This document shows, in pieces, positions 41,323 to 50,876 of a stretch of DNA of 64,000 bases; position 1 is the stretch's first letter, and each line of letters begins with the position of its first letter. The position numbers were made by a program, and so were the translations under genes. The stretch is from NCBI RefSeq assembly GCF_963677155.1, contig NZ_OY781884.1, forward strand, positions 2,310,134 to 2,374,133, given 5' to 3'. This stretch comes from an uncultured Draconibacterium sp. (GTDB lineage Bacteria > Bacteroidota > Bacteroidia > Bacteroidales > Prolixibacteraceae). Under the pieces are notes generated by a model. It had not been told where the DNA came from. It ran no database searches and saw nothing but the letters and a program-made list of their open reading frames with translations.

Positions 41323-42636
41323 TTAAACTTTAGGCAACTCCCATGGTGCGCGGTAGGTTGGCACCAATAGTTCGTTGGCCGCATCGTTATCGATGAATTT
41401 GCTGTTATCGGCATCCCAATACAGGCGCTGACCGGTTTTTAAGGCCAGGTTACCCAGGTGAGCTACACGAGCTGTATTGGCAGCAATACCAACATGACAG
41501 TTCGTATTCTGATCGCCATCTTTAATACAATCGATAAAGTTAGCCATGTGGTTGTTCAATCCCTGTCCATCGCCTTTTTTCAATTCAACGCGCTCCATTC
41601 TTGGATTTCTGCCACCTTCAGGAATAACTTCCCAGCCGTTGCGATCAACCACTAAAGTTCCGTTTTCCCCAACAAAACCTACACCGTGGCTGCGGCCGTA
41701 GTAACCACCATCAATTCCCAAACCATGATCCCACAACAAGGTATAATCGTCGAATTCGTATAAAGCCTGCATACTGTCAGGAGTTTCGCAAGCATCATCG
41801 GGGTAGCCAAATTTACCACCCATTGCCATAATCGATTTTGGCGCTTTGGCTTTCATTCCATATAAACCATAATCGATAATGTGCACACCCCAGTCGGTCA
41901 TTAAACCACCTGCATAATCCCAAAACCAGCGGAAATTAAAGTGAAAACGGTTCGGATTAAACGGACGCGCTTTTGCAGGCCCTAACCACATATCGTAATC
42001 TACACCTTCTGGAACAGGTCCGTCGGGCATTACCGGAATCGATTTCATCCAACCCTGATACGACCAGCAACGAACGGTACGAATTTTACCCAGCGCACCG
42101 GTGTAAACAAAATCAACGGCATCTTTCCAGTGCTTGTCGCTACGTTGCCACTGCCCTACCTGGGCAATTGTACCATAACGTTTCCAGGCACGCTCCATAA
42201 TATTGATCTCTTCGATGTAGTTTGCCAGTGGTTTTTCACAGAAAATATGTTTTCCTTCCTGTGCTGCATAAACAAAAGGCAAACAGTGCCAGTGGTCAGG
42301 TGTACCAATAATGATCACATCAATTCCCGGCTCTTCCAGTAATTTTCTGAAATCTTTAAAACCTTTTGGTTTTGTTCCCTGAATTTTTTCAACGTCGGCA
42401 ATACGTTTGTTTAGAATGTTCTCATCTACATCGCAAATGGCAGCGCACTCCGTATTTTTTTGTTTTAAGAAAGCCTGAAGATCAGAAAACCCCTGACCTT
42501 TTGCACCAATCACACCACAAACTAATTTTTCGTTTGCACCTGAGCACGATTCCATCGCTAAAGGCATACTTGACGCAATCCCTACGCCAGCTGTTGCCAT
42601 TGCCGATGTTTTAATAAAGTTTCTTCTATTAGTCAT
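41323..42636 (-). CDS. Gfo/Idh/MocA-family oxidoreductase with Tat signal (437 aa)
   Basis: The N-terminus NRRNFIKTSAMATAGVG is a twin-arginine signal (RRNFIK), so the folded enzyme with its bound nucleotide would be exported. The Rossmann part has VCGVIGAKGQGFSDL and IIGTPDHWHCLPF, then the EKPLANY signature (CEKPLANYIEEI) of this family. The C-terminal half (DYAGGLMTDWGVHIIDYGLYGM) resembles secreted glycosidase-like or dehydrogenase members of Bacteroidota. A likely role is NAD(P)-dependent modification of a sugar in the periplasm; the substrate is unknown. It is separated from the other two sugar genes by a thioesterase. Confidence 0.9.
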   Translation of the reverse strand: MTNRRNFIKTSAMATAGVGIASSMPLAMESCSGANEKLVCGVIGAKGQGFSDLQAFLKQKNTECAAICDVDENILNKRIADVEKIQGTKPKGFKDFRKLLEEPGIDVIIIGTPDHWHCLPFVYAAQEGKHIFCEKPLANYIEEINIMERAWKRYGTIAQVGQWQRSDKHWKDAVDFVYTGALGKIRTVRCWSYQGWMKSIPVMPDGPVPEGVDYDMWLGPAKARPFNPNRFHFNFRWFWDYAGGLMTDWGVHIIDYGLYGMKAKAPKSIMAMGGKFGYPDDACETPDSMQALYEFDDYTLLWDHGLGIDGGYYGRSHGVGFVGENGTLVVDRNGWEVIPEGGRNPRMERVELKKGDGQGLNNHMANFIDCIKDGDQNTNCHVGIAANTARVAHLGNLALKTGQRLYWDADNSKFIDNDAANELLVPTYRAPWELPKV

Positions 42637-42822
42637 TTTTATTTAGTTGGTATTAGAAAATAAATCTTTATTCATTGCAGTAAACTCACGAAGAGCTTAC
42701 TTCGCGTAACCGATCCCAAATTTGTAGAATAATTTTAAGTTATCCATTTTTAATACCGGTTTTTTAGATCAGTGGATAAAATTATCACGTTTTTATTTAA
42801 ACATTCGCTTAAACCCAGCGAA

Positions 42823-43230
42823 CTATTGAAATTCTATTTCGTCCTTTTTTCGGTAAACAGTTCCTTTAAAATGAGCAATATGCTCGTTTGCTTCGTTGGT
42901 AATCTCCACCAGATATGTTCCGAGTTTATCATTGAGCGAAATCTCTTTTGCCTCGGCAGTTAAAATACCCGATGATGTGGCTTTAAAAAACGAAATCTCT
43001 GCATCGATTGCCAGCGCCACTCTGCCATGCGAATTAGACGCTACGGCAAAAGTAAAATCAGCCAATGTGAACAAAGCCCCACCATGCACAATTCCTACTG
43101 AATTATAATGATCAGGTTTAATTTCCATTCTCGATTTTGCATAGCCGGGTTTCGCTTCCACCAATTTTATCCCGTTGTTGGTGGCAAACACATCTTTCTC
43201 AAATGTTTTGTGATATTTTAAATCGGTCAC
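42823..43230 (-). CDS. PaaI-like hotdog-fold thioesterase (135 aa)
   Basis: The single hotdog domain includes YNSVGIVHGGALFTLADFTFAVAS, where HGG and the following Asp are the catalytic region of PaaI-type thioesterases. ALAIDAEISFFKATSSGILTAEA and YLVEITNEANEHIAHFKGTVY follow. It should act on small acyl-CoA esters. A strong terminator lies between it and the upstream isomerase gene, so it is probably transcribed separately. Confidence 0.88.
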   Translation of the reverse strand: MTDLKYHKTFEKDVFATNNGIKLVEAKPGYAKSRMEIKPDHYNSVGIVHGGALFTLADFTFAVASNSHGRVALAIDAEISFFKATSSGILTAEAKEISLNDKLGTYLVEITNEANEHIAHFKGTVYRKKDEIEFQ

Positions 43231-43258
43231 TTTTTGTTAATTTGATTTTGGTGAAATT

Positions 43259-43294
43259 ACAAAAAAAGAAAGCCGGAAATGATTTGCTTCCGGC
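43259..43294 (-). terminator. intrinsic terminator after the sugar isomerase/epimerase
   Basis: GCCGGAA and TTCCGGC (43272-43278, 43288-43294) pair perfectly. On the minus strand the stem is followed by a T run (AAAAAAA at 43259-43267). It stands 17 bases beyond the isomerase stop. Confidence 0.88.
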
Positions 43295-43310
43295 CTTAAA
43301 TATCTTCATT

Positions 43311-44306
43311 TTATTCTTTTTGCATGGCATCGTCGAATGCAACATCCGATGGCGCAAAATCAACCTTTTTAACAAATTCGCAAGATTCTGCAGCCCCGGC
43401 TTCACGGTTCATTCCGCTGTCTTCCCATTCTACAGATAGTGGTCCGTTGTAAGCAATATCATTCAGCGCCCTGATAATGTTTTCAAACTGAATCTTTCCT
43501 CGTCCCACACTACGGAAATTCCAGTAACGGCGGTTATCGCCAAACTCCATGTGCCCACCAAAAACACCAACTCCGGTTGGCACATCGCTCCAGTAAACAT
43601 CTTTCATATGCACATGGAAAATACGATCGGAAAACTCGTAGATAAAGCGCACATAATCCACATGCTGATAACCAAAATGACTAGGATCGTAATTATAACC
43701 AAACGCAGGATGATAATCCAGTGCTTTAAGTGCCAGGTGTGCGGTATGAATATCAAAAGCAATTTCCGTTGGATGAGCTTCTAAGGCGAATTTTACTCCC
43801 AGGCTTTGGTACTCATCGAGAATCGGTTTCCAGCGACGAGCGAATTCGGCATAACCTTCTTCAATCATTTCGGGCGATACCGGTGGAAACGAATACAACA
43901 GATGCCAAATCGGACTTCCGGTAAATCCAGCCACGGTATCTACTCCCAGGCGTTTAGCAACTTCGGCTGTTTTTACCATTTCTTCGGCTGCCCGCTGGCG
44001 TACACCTTCCGGATCGCCATCGCCCCACACATGCGGGCTGGCTATGCTTTTGTGCCGTTTGTCAATGGGATCGCAAACACACTGGCCATCCAAATGTGTT
44101 GAAATCGTATACAATTCGAGGTCGTATTTATTAAGTAATTCTCTTCTGCTATCACAATACGCCTGATCGGCTTTTGCAACTTCCATGTGATCGCCCCAGG
44201 TGCATAGTTCCAAACCATCGTAGCCAAATTGTTTTGCTTTCTGACACATGGTTTCTATAGGCAGATCGGCCCATTGTCCGGTAAAAAGTGTTACTGGTCT
44301 TGCCAT
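43311..44306 (-). CDS. sugar phosphate isomerase/epimerase, xylose-isomerase-like TIM barrel (331 aa)
   Basis: The AP-endonuclease-2/xylose-isomerase fold uses a divalent metal. Likely ligands lie in [16 protein letters not shown] (Glu), [16 protein letters not shown] (Asp, His), [13 protein letters not shown] (His) and [14 protein letters not shown] (Glu). The start [19 protein letters not shown] and [15 protein letters not shown] are typical. It lies 37 bases after the Gfo/Idh/MocA gene at 44344, with which it likely forms one operon for catabolism of a sugar or inositol-like compound. Confidence 0.9.
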   Translation of the reverse strand: MARPVTLFTGQWADLPIETMCQKAKQFGYDGLELCTWGDHMEVAKADQAYCDSRRELLNKYDLELYTISTHLDGQCVCDPIDKRHKSIASPHVWGDGDPEGVRQRAAEEMVKTAEVAKRLGVDTVAGFTGSPIWHLLYSFPPVSPEMIEEGYAEFARRWKPILDEYQSLGVKFALEAHPTEIAFDIHTAHLALKALDYHPAFGYNYDPSHFGYQHVDYVRFIYEFSDRIFHVHMKDVYWSDVPTGVGVFGGHMEFGDNRRYWNFRSVGRGKIQFENIIRALNDIAYNGPLSVEWEDSGMNREAGAAESCEFVKKVDFAPSDVAFDDAMQKE

Positions 44307-44343
44307 TATTATTTTAGTTTTAAGTTCAGATTTTCATCGTTAT

Positions 44344-45513
44344 TTAATCGATTGTTTCGCCAAATTTTACCCATTTCACCTCATCGTTGTATCCGGCACT
44401 AACTACCGTGTCGATGAATTGCATTCCGCGAATTCCATCTTCAACACCCGGAAAATCGAGCATCTCTGGTGTTGGCGCTTCGCCGTTGGCTTTTGACCGA
44501 ACGGTAAGAGCAAAATTGCGGTAGATATTGGCAAACGCTTCCAGATAACCTTCGGGGTGTCCGCCCGGAGTTCGGGTATTGTGCAATGCAGCCGTAGCAT
44601 CAAGATTGGTTCCGGTTCTTAAAATCTGCATCGGTTGGTCAATCCATTTTAAAATCAATGTATTCGGTTCGTGCTGGTTCCATTCCAGGCCACCTTTTTC
44701 GCCATAAACCCTAATTTTAATTGCATTTTCTTCGCCTACAGCAATTTGCGATGCTGTTAAAACTCCATGCGCTCCATTGTTAAAACGCAAAAATGCCGAT
44801 CCGTCATCATCCAGCAAACGATTGGGAACAAAAACATTTAGGTCGGCACAAATTTCAGTTACCTGCAAGCCGGAAATGTATTCCACAAGATGATGTGCAT
44901 GAGTACCAATGTCGCCCATACAACCGGCTTTCCCCGAGCGTTTTGGGTCGGTGCGCCAGCCGGCCTGCTGGTTATCGGTATCTTCCAGTTTTGTTGCCAG
45001 CCAACCTTGCGGATATTCCACATAAATTTTCCGAATAACACCGAATTTACCATCGGCAACCATTTGTTTGGCTTGCTTTACCGCCGGATACCCCGCATAA
45101 GTATGTGTTAATGCAAAGGTTAATCCTGTTTCATCAATTTTATCTTTTAACTGCAAAGCCTCATCCAGCGTGAAGGTAATCGGCTTGTCGAGTACCACAT
45201 GAAACCCGTGTTCCAATGCTTTCATCGCCGGATCGAAATGCATGTGATTAGGCGTTACAATAACCACAAAATCCATTCGTTCGCCTTCGGGCAGTTGCGC
45301 CTCTTTTTCATACATTTCCTGGTAAGTGCCGTAAACACGATCTTCGGGAAGGAAAAGTTCTTTTCCTGATTCTTTTGAGCGGGCGGGATTGGAATTAAAA
45401 CAGCCGCAAACCAAAGCAATTTGGTTGTCCATTAATGCTGCTGTGCGGTGAACTGCCCCGATAAAAGCGCCGGAGCCTCCGCCAACCATGCCCATACGTA
45501 GTTTTCTATTCAT
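44344..45513 (-). CDS. Gfo/Idh/MocA-family oxidoreductase, cytoplasmic (389 aa)
   Basis: This NAD(P)-dependent dehydrogenase acts on sugars or cyclitols. The Rossmann motif is [16 protein letters not shown], followed by [17 protein letters not shown] and the signature [14 protein letters not shown] (D-KP in place of E-KP). The C-terminal domain has [16 protein letters not shown] with the family His. No signal peptide is present, unlike the Tat-dependent paralogue at 41323. It is the first gene of the isomerase operon, and a palindromic operator candidate lies 33 bases upstream. Confidence 0.92.
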   Translation of the reverse strand: MNRKLRMGMVGGGSGAFIGAVHRTAALMDNQIALVCGCFNSNPARSKESGKELFLPEDRVYGTYQEMYEKEAQLPEGERMDFVVIVTPNHMHFDPAMKALEHGFHVVLDKPITFTLDEALQLKDKIDETGLTFALTHTYAGYPAVKQAKQMVADGKFGVIRKIYVEYPQGWLATKLEDTDNQQAGWRTDPKRSGKAGCMGDIGTHAHHLVEYISGLQVTEICADLNVFVPNRLLDDDGSAFLRFNNGAHGVLTASQIAVGEENAIKIRVYGEKGGLEWNQHEPNTLILKWIDQPMQILRTGTNLDATAALHNTRTPGGHPEGYLEAFANIYRNFALTVRSKANGEAPTPEMLDFPGVEDGIRGMQFIDTVVSAGYNDEVKWVKFGETID

Positions 45514-45545
45514 TATGATTATAGTTTTTGTTGATTTAGTTACAG

Positions 45546-45563
45546 GTTGCTAAAATTAGCAAC
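45546..45563 (-). promoter_or_regulatory. candidate operator for the sugar oxidoreductase/isomerase operon
   Basis: GTTGCTAAAATTAGCAAC is a perfect inverted repeat with 8-base arms, 33 bases upstream of the start at 45513. On the minus strand its centre reads TAATTTTA, close to the -7 consensus, so a repressor bound here would cover the promoter. No regulator gene adjoins it. Confidence 0.5.
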
Positions 45564-45660
45564 TCTTTTTCACGAAAACAACAAAAACCAACACAGAGTT
45601 CTGATATGTTCTATTCTGCCACAATCACGAAAAAAGCGAACAGAATTATGCTTCCGTTCA

Positions 45661-48042
45661 CTAAAATTCAATAATAATTCCGATGGTTGGTAAAACAGTT
45701 CCCGACTTGTTTTCAATTTCGTTCAGCACATAACGCGTTCCGTTGTCGGTGGTAAGAAAATTCCCGTTGGCATCTTCGGCACGAACAACAATATCGTTTT
45801 CCTGCGCCTGGAAATTGTAGAGATTTTGAATATCGATATAAAACTTAGCGGTGAGTTTATCGAAATAATAGGATTTGTCGACACGAATATCGAGCTGATG
45901 AAAAGGATTAAGACGTTTGGCATTCAGCTGCGTATAATCGTAATACGGCTCGCCTTGCAGGTTCCAGGCTTCAACCAGCGACGATTTTTCGATATCCCAC
46001 GGCGTATAAGGCAAACCACCAACAAAACGCCAGCGTGCACCAACGCGCCAGTTGCGTTTCAGATCTTTTGTGGTGGTAAGTGTAACCAGGTGTTTGGCAT
46101 CCCAACTTGAAGGAATATAAGCGCCTTCTCCGTCTTTAAATTCACTACGCACCAGAGTGTACGACAGGTTGAAATTAAAACCATCAGTTGAATTAATACG
46201 CGCCTGAAACTCGGCTCCGTAAGCTCTACCCTCCGATATCGAAAACACTTCTTCATCGCCAACAACACCAAAATCAGCCCCAAGGTTAGCCAAGCTTACC
46301 TGATCGTTTACCGAAAACGGATATTGTGAATAACCTTTCCAGAATACCTCGGCTGATAACTGTACCGTAGATTTTGGACGATACTCTAAACCACCAATAA
46401 AATGATCTACAGCAATATATTTCAGCTTGTTGCCTTTATTCACCAAAACATCGTTCTCCTTATAACCCAACGTTGTATAAGCCGGCAACTGGTAATAACG
46501 TCCGGTGTTAAAATTCAGGCTCCACTGATCGGTTAAGGTGTATGATGCCGAAAAACGTGGCGAAAACTGATCTAACAAATTTTTCATGCTCGACGAGTAG
46601 TTATTGGCATCAGCGCGCACTCCCAGCGAAAGTGCCAGACGCTCGCTAAAAACCGACTTACTCAGCTGTGCAAACAAGCCGTATTTTATCAAATTAAGAT
46701 CGGTGTTATAACTTATATCTACCGGTTGATCATTATAAAATCGACGGAACTGTGAGTTGTTTTTGTAGCTTACAAAATCGATGTTGGCACCAAAATTCAG
46801 CTTAAAGCCATCCATACGTGAAGTGTTCTCGAAACGGAACTTATTTTCGGCCTCCTGCGAATCGTAATCCAGAATTTTGTTCTCTTCCGAACTCTCGTCG
46901 TTATCAAGGTATTTGTAAGCGTTATTATCTAAATGACTTCGACTTAGCACAAAAGTCTGGTAGCTGTTATCGCGGTAATGTTTGTAAACTGCACCCACCG
47001 TGTATGACCATTGTTTGTTCACAGGAATTTCGCTAAGAATGTACTTTTGCTCGTCGTCGGGATCTTCAATATCTTCATTCAGTTCAAACAGATCGTTGGC
47101 TCCCAAACCGATTAAAGTCAGCTCATTCTTTTTATTAAAACGGGTGCGCACTTTAAACTGCATATCGGTAAATGTGGGTAAAAAAGGCAATTCCAGCGCG
47201 CTAAACAAAAACTGCAGATACGACTGACGTACCGAAACAACAAAGTTTGTCTTTTCTCCAATGGGGCCATCCAGTGTTGCAGCAATTTCCGATGCTCCCA
47301 GCGTTCCGTGAAAATTCAGTTTTTCCTCGTTTCCATCAATCTGATAAAATTCCATCACGCCACTTAAAGCATTTCCACGGTTGGCCGGAAAAGCGCCTGA
47401 ATAATAATTTACCTCGCGAATAAAATCGGCATTTAAAATACCCACCGGACCGCCCGAAGCACCTTGTGTGGCAAAGTGATTTATAAACGACACCTCCACA
47501 CCGTCAAGATAAAAGCGACTTTCTGACGGGCCGCCACCACGAATGATAATATCGTTTCGGAAAGCAGGTGTTGACTGCACACCGGGAAACGACTGAATGA
47601 TTTTTGAAATATCGCGGTTGGCACCAGGGCTTTTTTCAATTTCTCCAATACCAATACTACGCAACGAAACCGGACTTTCAATGGTTTTTCGGAATGGCGA
47701 AGCAGTTACCGTAACCTCATCCAGTTCTGATACCGCTTTTTGCAACAATATTTCAACAAACGCAGTGCTCGAATTATTTACTTCCACCTCCGAAGAAATA
47801 GCTTTTTTATAGCCAACAAAACTGGCCTCAATCCGAACAAAACCCGGGGTAAGGTTTCTAAACTCGAAATGCCCCGTTTCATCGGTTACCGTTCCGTTCG
47901 AAGTTCCCGAAACCAACACATTAACAAAAGGCAATGGCTCGTTGCTAACAGCGTCCACAACTTTTCCGGTTACAGCAGCATTCTGCGCAAGCATAATTAC
48001 AGGCAATCTGAATAAAAGAAAAAGTAATCCGAGTCTTCTCAT
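45661..48042 (-). CDS. TonB-dependent outer-membrane receptor with CarboxypepD_reg-like domain (793 aa)
   Basis: The protein imports a ligand across the outer membrane with TonB energy. Order: signal peptide (LLFLLFRLPVIMLAQ), a CarboxypepD_reg-like domain (GKVVDAVSNEPLPFVNVLVSG, to about 110), a plug (SPVSLRSIGIGEIEKSPGANRDISK; FRNDIIIRGGGPSESRFYLDGVEV) and a barrel that ends SGTVLPTIGIIIEF with a terminal Phe. The plug lacks the long SusC signature and no susD follows, so this is a stand-alone receptor. It lies 147 bases from the sugar operon on the same strand. Joint function is possible but not shown. Confidence 0.92.
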   Translation of the reverse strand: MRRLGLLFLLFRLPVIMLAQNAAVTGKVVDAVSNEPLPFVNVLVSGTSNGTVTDETGHFEFRNLTPGFVRIEASFVGYKKAISSEVEVNNSSTAFVEILLQKAVSELDEVTVTASPFRKTIESPVSLRSIGIGEIEKSPGANRDISKIIQSFPGVQSTPAFRNDIIIRGGGPSESRFYLDGVEVSFINHFATQGASGGPVGILNADFIREVNYYSGAFPANRGNALSGVMEFYQIDGNEEKLNFHGTLGASEIAATLDGPIGEKTNFVVSVRQSYLQFLFSALELPFLPTFTDMQFKVRTRFNKKNELTLIGLGANDLFELNEDIEDPDDEQKYILSEIPVNKQWSYTVGAVYKHYRDNSYQTFVLSRSHLDNNAYKYLDNDESSEENKILDYDSQEAENKFRFENTSRMDGFKLNFGANIDFVSYKNNSQFRRFYNDQPVDISYNTDLNLIKYGLFAQLSKSVFSERLALSLGVRADANNYSSSMKNLLDQFSPRFSASYTLTDQWSLNFNTGRYYQLPAYTTLGYKENDVLVNKGNKLKYIAVDHFIGGLEYRPKSTVQLSAEVFWKGYSQYPFSVNDQVSLANLGADFGVVGDEEVFSISEGRAYGAEFQARINSTDGFNFNLSYTLVRSEFKDGEGAYIPSSWDAKHLVTLTTTKDLKRNWRVGARWRFVGGLPYTPWDIEKSSLVEAWNLQGEPYYDYTQLNAKRLNPFHQLDIRVDKSYYFDKLTAKFYIDIQNLYNFQAQENDIVVRAEDANGNFLTTDNGTRYVLNEIENKSGTVLPTIGIIIEF

Positions 48043-48148
48043 TATTTTTGTTTAATATTTCTGTCAATCCTTCAAACAAAACTAGATGATAAAAGTTGAG
48101 AAAGGATTATTGTTTTTATAAATTAGCCATCGAAAAATTGAAAAGCAG

Positions 48149-48604
48149 ATGCGTGTTGTAATTCAAAAAGTAAAAGAAGCCTCGGTAACAGTTGAAGGCG
48201 AAAAAATATCGGCCATAAAAAGTGGTTTGCTAATCCTTGTGGGTATTGAAAATGAAGATACTAAGGAAGACATTGATTACCTGGTTAAAAAGTCGACTCA
48301 GTTGCGGATTTTCGACGACGAGAACGGTGTGATGAACCGCTCGGTTATGGATGTTAACAGCGATATTATTGTGGTGAGCCAGTTTACGCTACAAGCCTGC
48401 ACCAAAAAGGGTAACCGCCCATCGTACATCCGGGCCGCCAAACCCGACATTTCCATTCCGATGTACGAAAAATTTGTAACTGCCATGGAAACTGCTCTCG
48501 GCAAAAAAGTAGGAACAGGAAAATTCGGAGCCATGATGGATGTGGCACTGATAAATGATGGTCCGGTAACGATTATCATCGATTCAAAACAAAAGGATTT
48601 TTAA
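48149..48604 (+). CDS. dtd: D-aminoacyl-tRNA deacylase (151 aa)
   Basis: The enzyme removes D-amino acids (and glycine from tRNA-Ala) mis-attached to tRNA. Signature residues are present: VSQFTLQA with the conserved SQ and Thr, and the C-terminal Gly-Pro motif NDGPVTI that binds D-aminoacyl groups. The start MRVVIQKVKEASVTV is canonical and the length is normal. A MazG-like gene follows after 27 bases, so the two are probably co-transcribed. Confidence 0.96.
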   Translation: MRVVIQKVKEASVTVEGEKISAIKSGLLILVGIENEDTKEDIDYLVKKSTQLRIFDDENGVMNRSVMDVNSDIIVVSQFTLQACTKKGNRPSYIRAAKPDISIPMYEKFVTAMETALGKKVGTGKFGAMMDVALINDGPVTIIIDSKQKDF

Positions 48605-48631
48605 TTCCCTTAACCACAAAATTTAAGACAA

Positions 48632-48970
48632 ATGAAAAACGAACTTACAATATCCGAAGCCCAGAAACAAGTTGACGAGTGGATAAAAACCGTTGGAGTG
48701 CGCTACTTTAGCGAATTAACGAACATGACAATTCTCACCGAAGAAGTGGGAGAACTGGCACGTATTATGGCACGAAAATACGGCGATCAGTCGTTTAAAA
48801 AGTCGGATGAAGCATATAATCTTGCCGATGAAATGGCCGATGTACTTTGGGTGCTGATTTGTCTGGCCAATCAAACCGGAGTGGATATGAATGATGCATT
48901 TCTGAAAAATATAGAGAAAAAAACCAGTCGCGATGGTGATCGCCATAAAAACAATGAGAAGTTAAAATAA
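48632..48970 (+). CDS. MazG-like nucleotide pyrophosphohydrolase (112 aa)
   Basis: The all-alpha NTP-pyrophosphatase domain cleaves (d)NTPs to monophosphates. The metal-binding acidic clusters are MTILTEEVGELARIMARK (E-x2-E) and LADEMADVLWVLICLANQTG (E-x2-D). There is only one domain, and the length fits the small 'nucleotide pyrophosphohydrolase' group. It is coupled to dtd; both act in quality control of nucleotide or tRNA pools. Confidence 0.9.
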   Translation: MKNELTISEAQKQVDEWIKTVGVRYFSELTNMTILTEEVGELARIMARKYGDQSFKKSDEAYNLADEMADVLWVLICLANQTGVDMNDAFLKNIEKKTSRDGDRHKNNEKLK

Positions 48971-48984
48971 CGCTGATTGTTAAG

Positions 48985-49440
48985 TATTTAAAATATCTAT
49001 TTTCATTATTGCTGCCGCAGGCCTTCATTTTTGTCTTGCCACAAAAACGAAGCAAAAAAGTCAAGGCTACTTTTGATCCTTCCCTTCCGTATTCATAAAA
49101 CCTAAATTCGGACGGGTGATCTCCTCGTTTCCTCGGAGCTTCCCGCTCTCCTTAAGATTTTATTTCAACTCCATGTAATGACCAAAAGAGGCCGCTCCTG
49201 CATTGTAAGGTAAGCCGCATCGAAGTTTGGCCTCGGCCGGTGAACCGGAAAACAAGCGGTGGCGGCGTTAAAAAATTACTGTTGTTTGAGGAGGTATGAC
49301 GAGTTTCAGGAATTTTAGTCGGCATCGCGTAGCTTTTCCGAGTGAAGTGGGCGCAGCCTTGGGTTTTCTGTCTACTGTTTGGGCTAAGCCAAAGAGTAGA
49401 ATCCGCCTGATAAGGCAAAAGTAGGTTTCTTGTGGATTGT
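48985..49440. repeat. probable dispersed non-coding element
   Basis: About 455 bases are free of any convincing gene but are more GC-rich and structured than the surrounding intergenic DNA (CGGCCGGTGAACCGG at 49232-49246, for example). On the minus strand, protein-like short stretches are broken by stops in every frame, and phrases such as FFASFLWQDKNEG resemble spurious products of repeated elements found in many Bacteroidota genomes. Only this copy is in the window, so its repeated nature is from memory. The DNA from 49441 to 49679 is plain AT-rich sequence. Confidence 0.45.
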
Positions 49441-49679
49441 CGCTTTAATTAATTTAAAAACATCTGGAGCTAACGATTTTTATAATCGGGTGGTCAATTA
49501 TTCATAAAACTGCGCTTTTGTTATTTTGAAATAATATTCCGGTCATTCAGGTAAGATTTTAAGAAAAAACAGCAAAATCTTATTCAATTAAAAATATCAC
49601 AAATTATCTGTACGTTATAAAACATTTACTACAAACGGGTTTCATGATTAATTTCCTGCTTTCATTAAAGAAAAATCGC

Positions 49680-49687
49680 TTACTTTG
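49680..49687 (+). promoter_or_regulatory. -7 box of ilvE
   Basis: TTACTTTG resembles TAnnTTTG and lies 57 bases upstream of ATG 49745. Transcription would begin near 49695, beyond the in-frame upstream start at 49685. This decides for the shorter protein. Confidence 0.5.
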
Positions 49688-49744
49688 CTAATGCAACAAA
49701 AGTTGCAAATAGAATATAAAACAAGCAGACTTAAAACGTATACA

Positions 49745-50764
49745 ATGGAAAATCTCGATTGGAAAAACATTGGGTTTGGATACCGCGATACCGACTATAA
49801 CGTTCGTTGCTATTATCGCAACGGCAAATGGGGAGAGTTAGAGATCAGCTCATCAAACAGCATCAATATTCACATGTCGGCAACGGCATTGCACTATGGA
49901 CAGGAAGCTTTTGAAGGACTAAAAGCCTTTAAAGGTAAAGATGGCAAGGTCAGGGTTTTCCGCATGGATGAAAATGCCAAACGTATGCAGAACTCTGCCG
50001 ATGGTATTCTGATGCAAAAAATTCCGGTTGAGAAATTTCAGGAAGCCGTTCGTATGGCCGTTAAAATGAATGAACGTTTTATTCCGTCTTACGAGTCGGG
50101 TGCTGCGTTGTACATTCGTCCGCTATTAATTGGCACTGGACCGCAAATTGGTGTAGCTCCGGCCGAAGAGTACCTGTTTATGGTATTTGTAATGCCCGTT
50201 GGTCCTTATTTTCCTGAAGGATTTAAACCTACCAATCTGGTTATTTACCGAGAATTCGACCGTGCTGCTCCGCAAGGAACCGGAAAATACAAAGTTGGAG
50301 GAAACTACGCAGCCAGCATGTACGAAGGCAAAAAAGCCAAGAAAAATGGTTTTTCGGCAGTGCTTTACCTCGATAGCAAAGAGAAAAAATACATCGACGA
50401 ATGTGGACCGGCCAACTTCTTTGGTATAAAGAACAACACTTACATTACGCCTGAATCGGATTCAATTCTTCCATCGATCACCAACAAAAGCCTTATCGTT
50501 TTGGCCGAAGAAATGGGACTGAAAGTAGAGCGCCGCAAAGTTCCGTACGAAGAACTGGCCGAGTTTGATGAAGTAGGAGCCTGCGGAACTGCTGCTGTAA
50601 TTTCGCCAATTAAAGGTATTTACGATAACGACAACGACAAATGGTTTAAATACGGAAATCAGGAAGAAGCCGGCGAATGGTCGACAAAATTATACCGAAA
50701 ACTACAAGCCATCCAGTATGGCGATGAACCTGACACACATGGTTGGGTGGAGATAATTGAGTAA
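49745..50764 (+). CDS. ilvE: branched-chain amino acid aminotransferase (339 aa)
   Basis: This fold-type IV PLP enzyme catalyses the last step of Leu, Ile and Val synthesis and the first of their breakdown. The start at ATG 49745 (MENLDWKNIGFGY) matches the family, and a promoter-like box lies between it and an upstream in-frame start. Motifs: HYGQEAFEGLKAF, ALYIRPLLIGTGPQIGV, the PLP lysine in GTGKYKVGGNYAAS, and DECGPANFFGI for phosphate binding. Length is typical of the long bacterial form. A terminator follows immediately. Confidence 0.95.
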   Translation: MENLDWKNIGFGYRDTDYNVRCYYRNGKWGELEISSSNSINIHMSATALHYGQEAFEGLKAFKGKDGKVRVFRMDENAKRMQNSADGILMQKIPVEKFQEAVRMAVKMNERFIPSYESGAALYIRPLLIGTGPQIGVAPAEEYLFMVFVMPVGPYFPEGFKPTNLVIYREFDRAAPQGTGKYKVGGNYAASMYEGKKAKKNGFSAVLYLDSKEKKYIDECGPANFFGIKNNTYITPESDSILPSITNKSLIVLAEEMGLKVERRKVPYEELAEFDEVGACGTAAVISPIKGIYDNDNDKWFKYGNQEEAGEWSTKLYRKLQAIQYGDEPDTHGWVEIIE

Positions 50765-50783
50765 AACAAAATCACTATAAATG

Positions 50784-50816
50784 AAAAGCTTCGAAAAAAA
50801 TCGGAGCTTTTTTTAT
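50784..50816 (+). terminator. intrinsic terminator after ilvE
   Basis: AAAGCTTCGA and TCGGAGCTTT pair (one G-T) around A5, then a T run. It begins 19 bases after the ilvE stop and lies inside the open frame upstream of the sigma-factor start, which argues against the longer sigma ORF. Confidence 0.88.
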
Positions 50817-50876
50817 TTCTACTGTAACTATCCCAGAACTTGTCCGTCGTATGTTACGAACGAGGTTCAGAAAAAA

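Noticed and set aside
50781..50876. N-terminal extension of the sigma factor from 50781
   Set aside because: The frame runs through the ilvE terminator hairpin, and similarity to sigma factors starts after ATG 50877.
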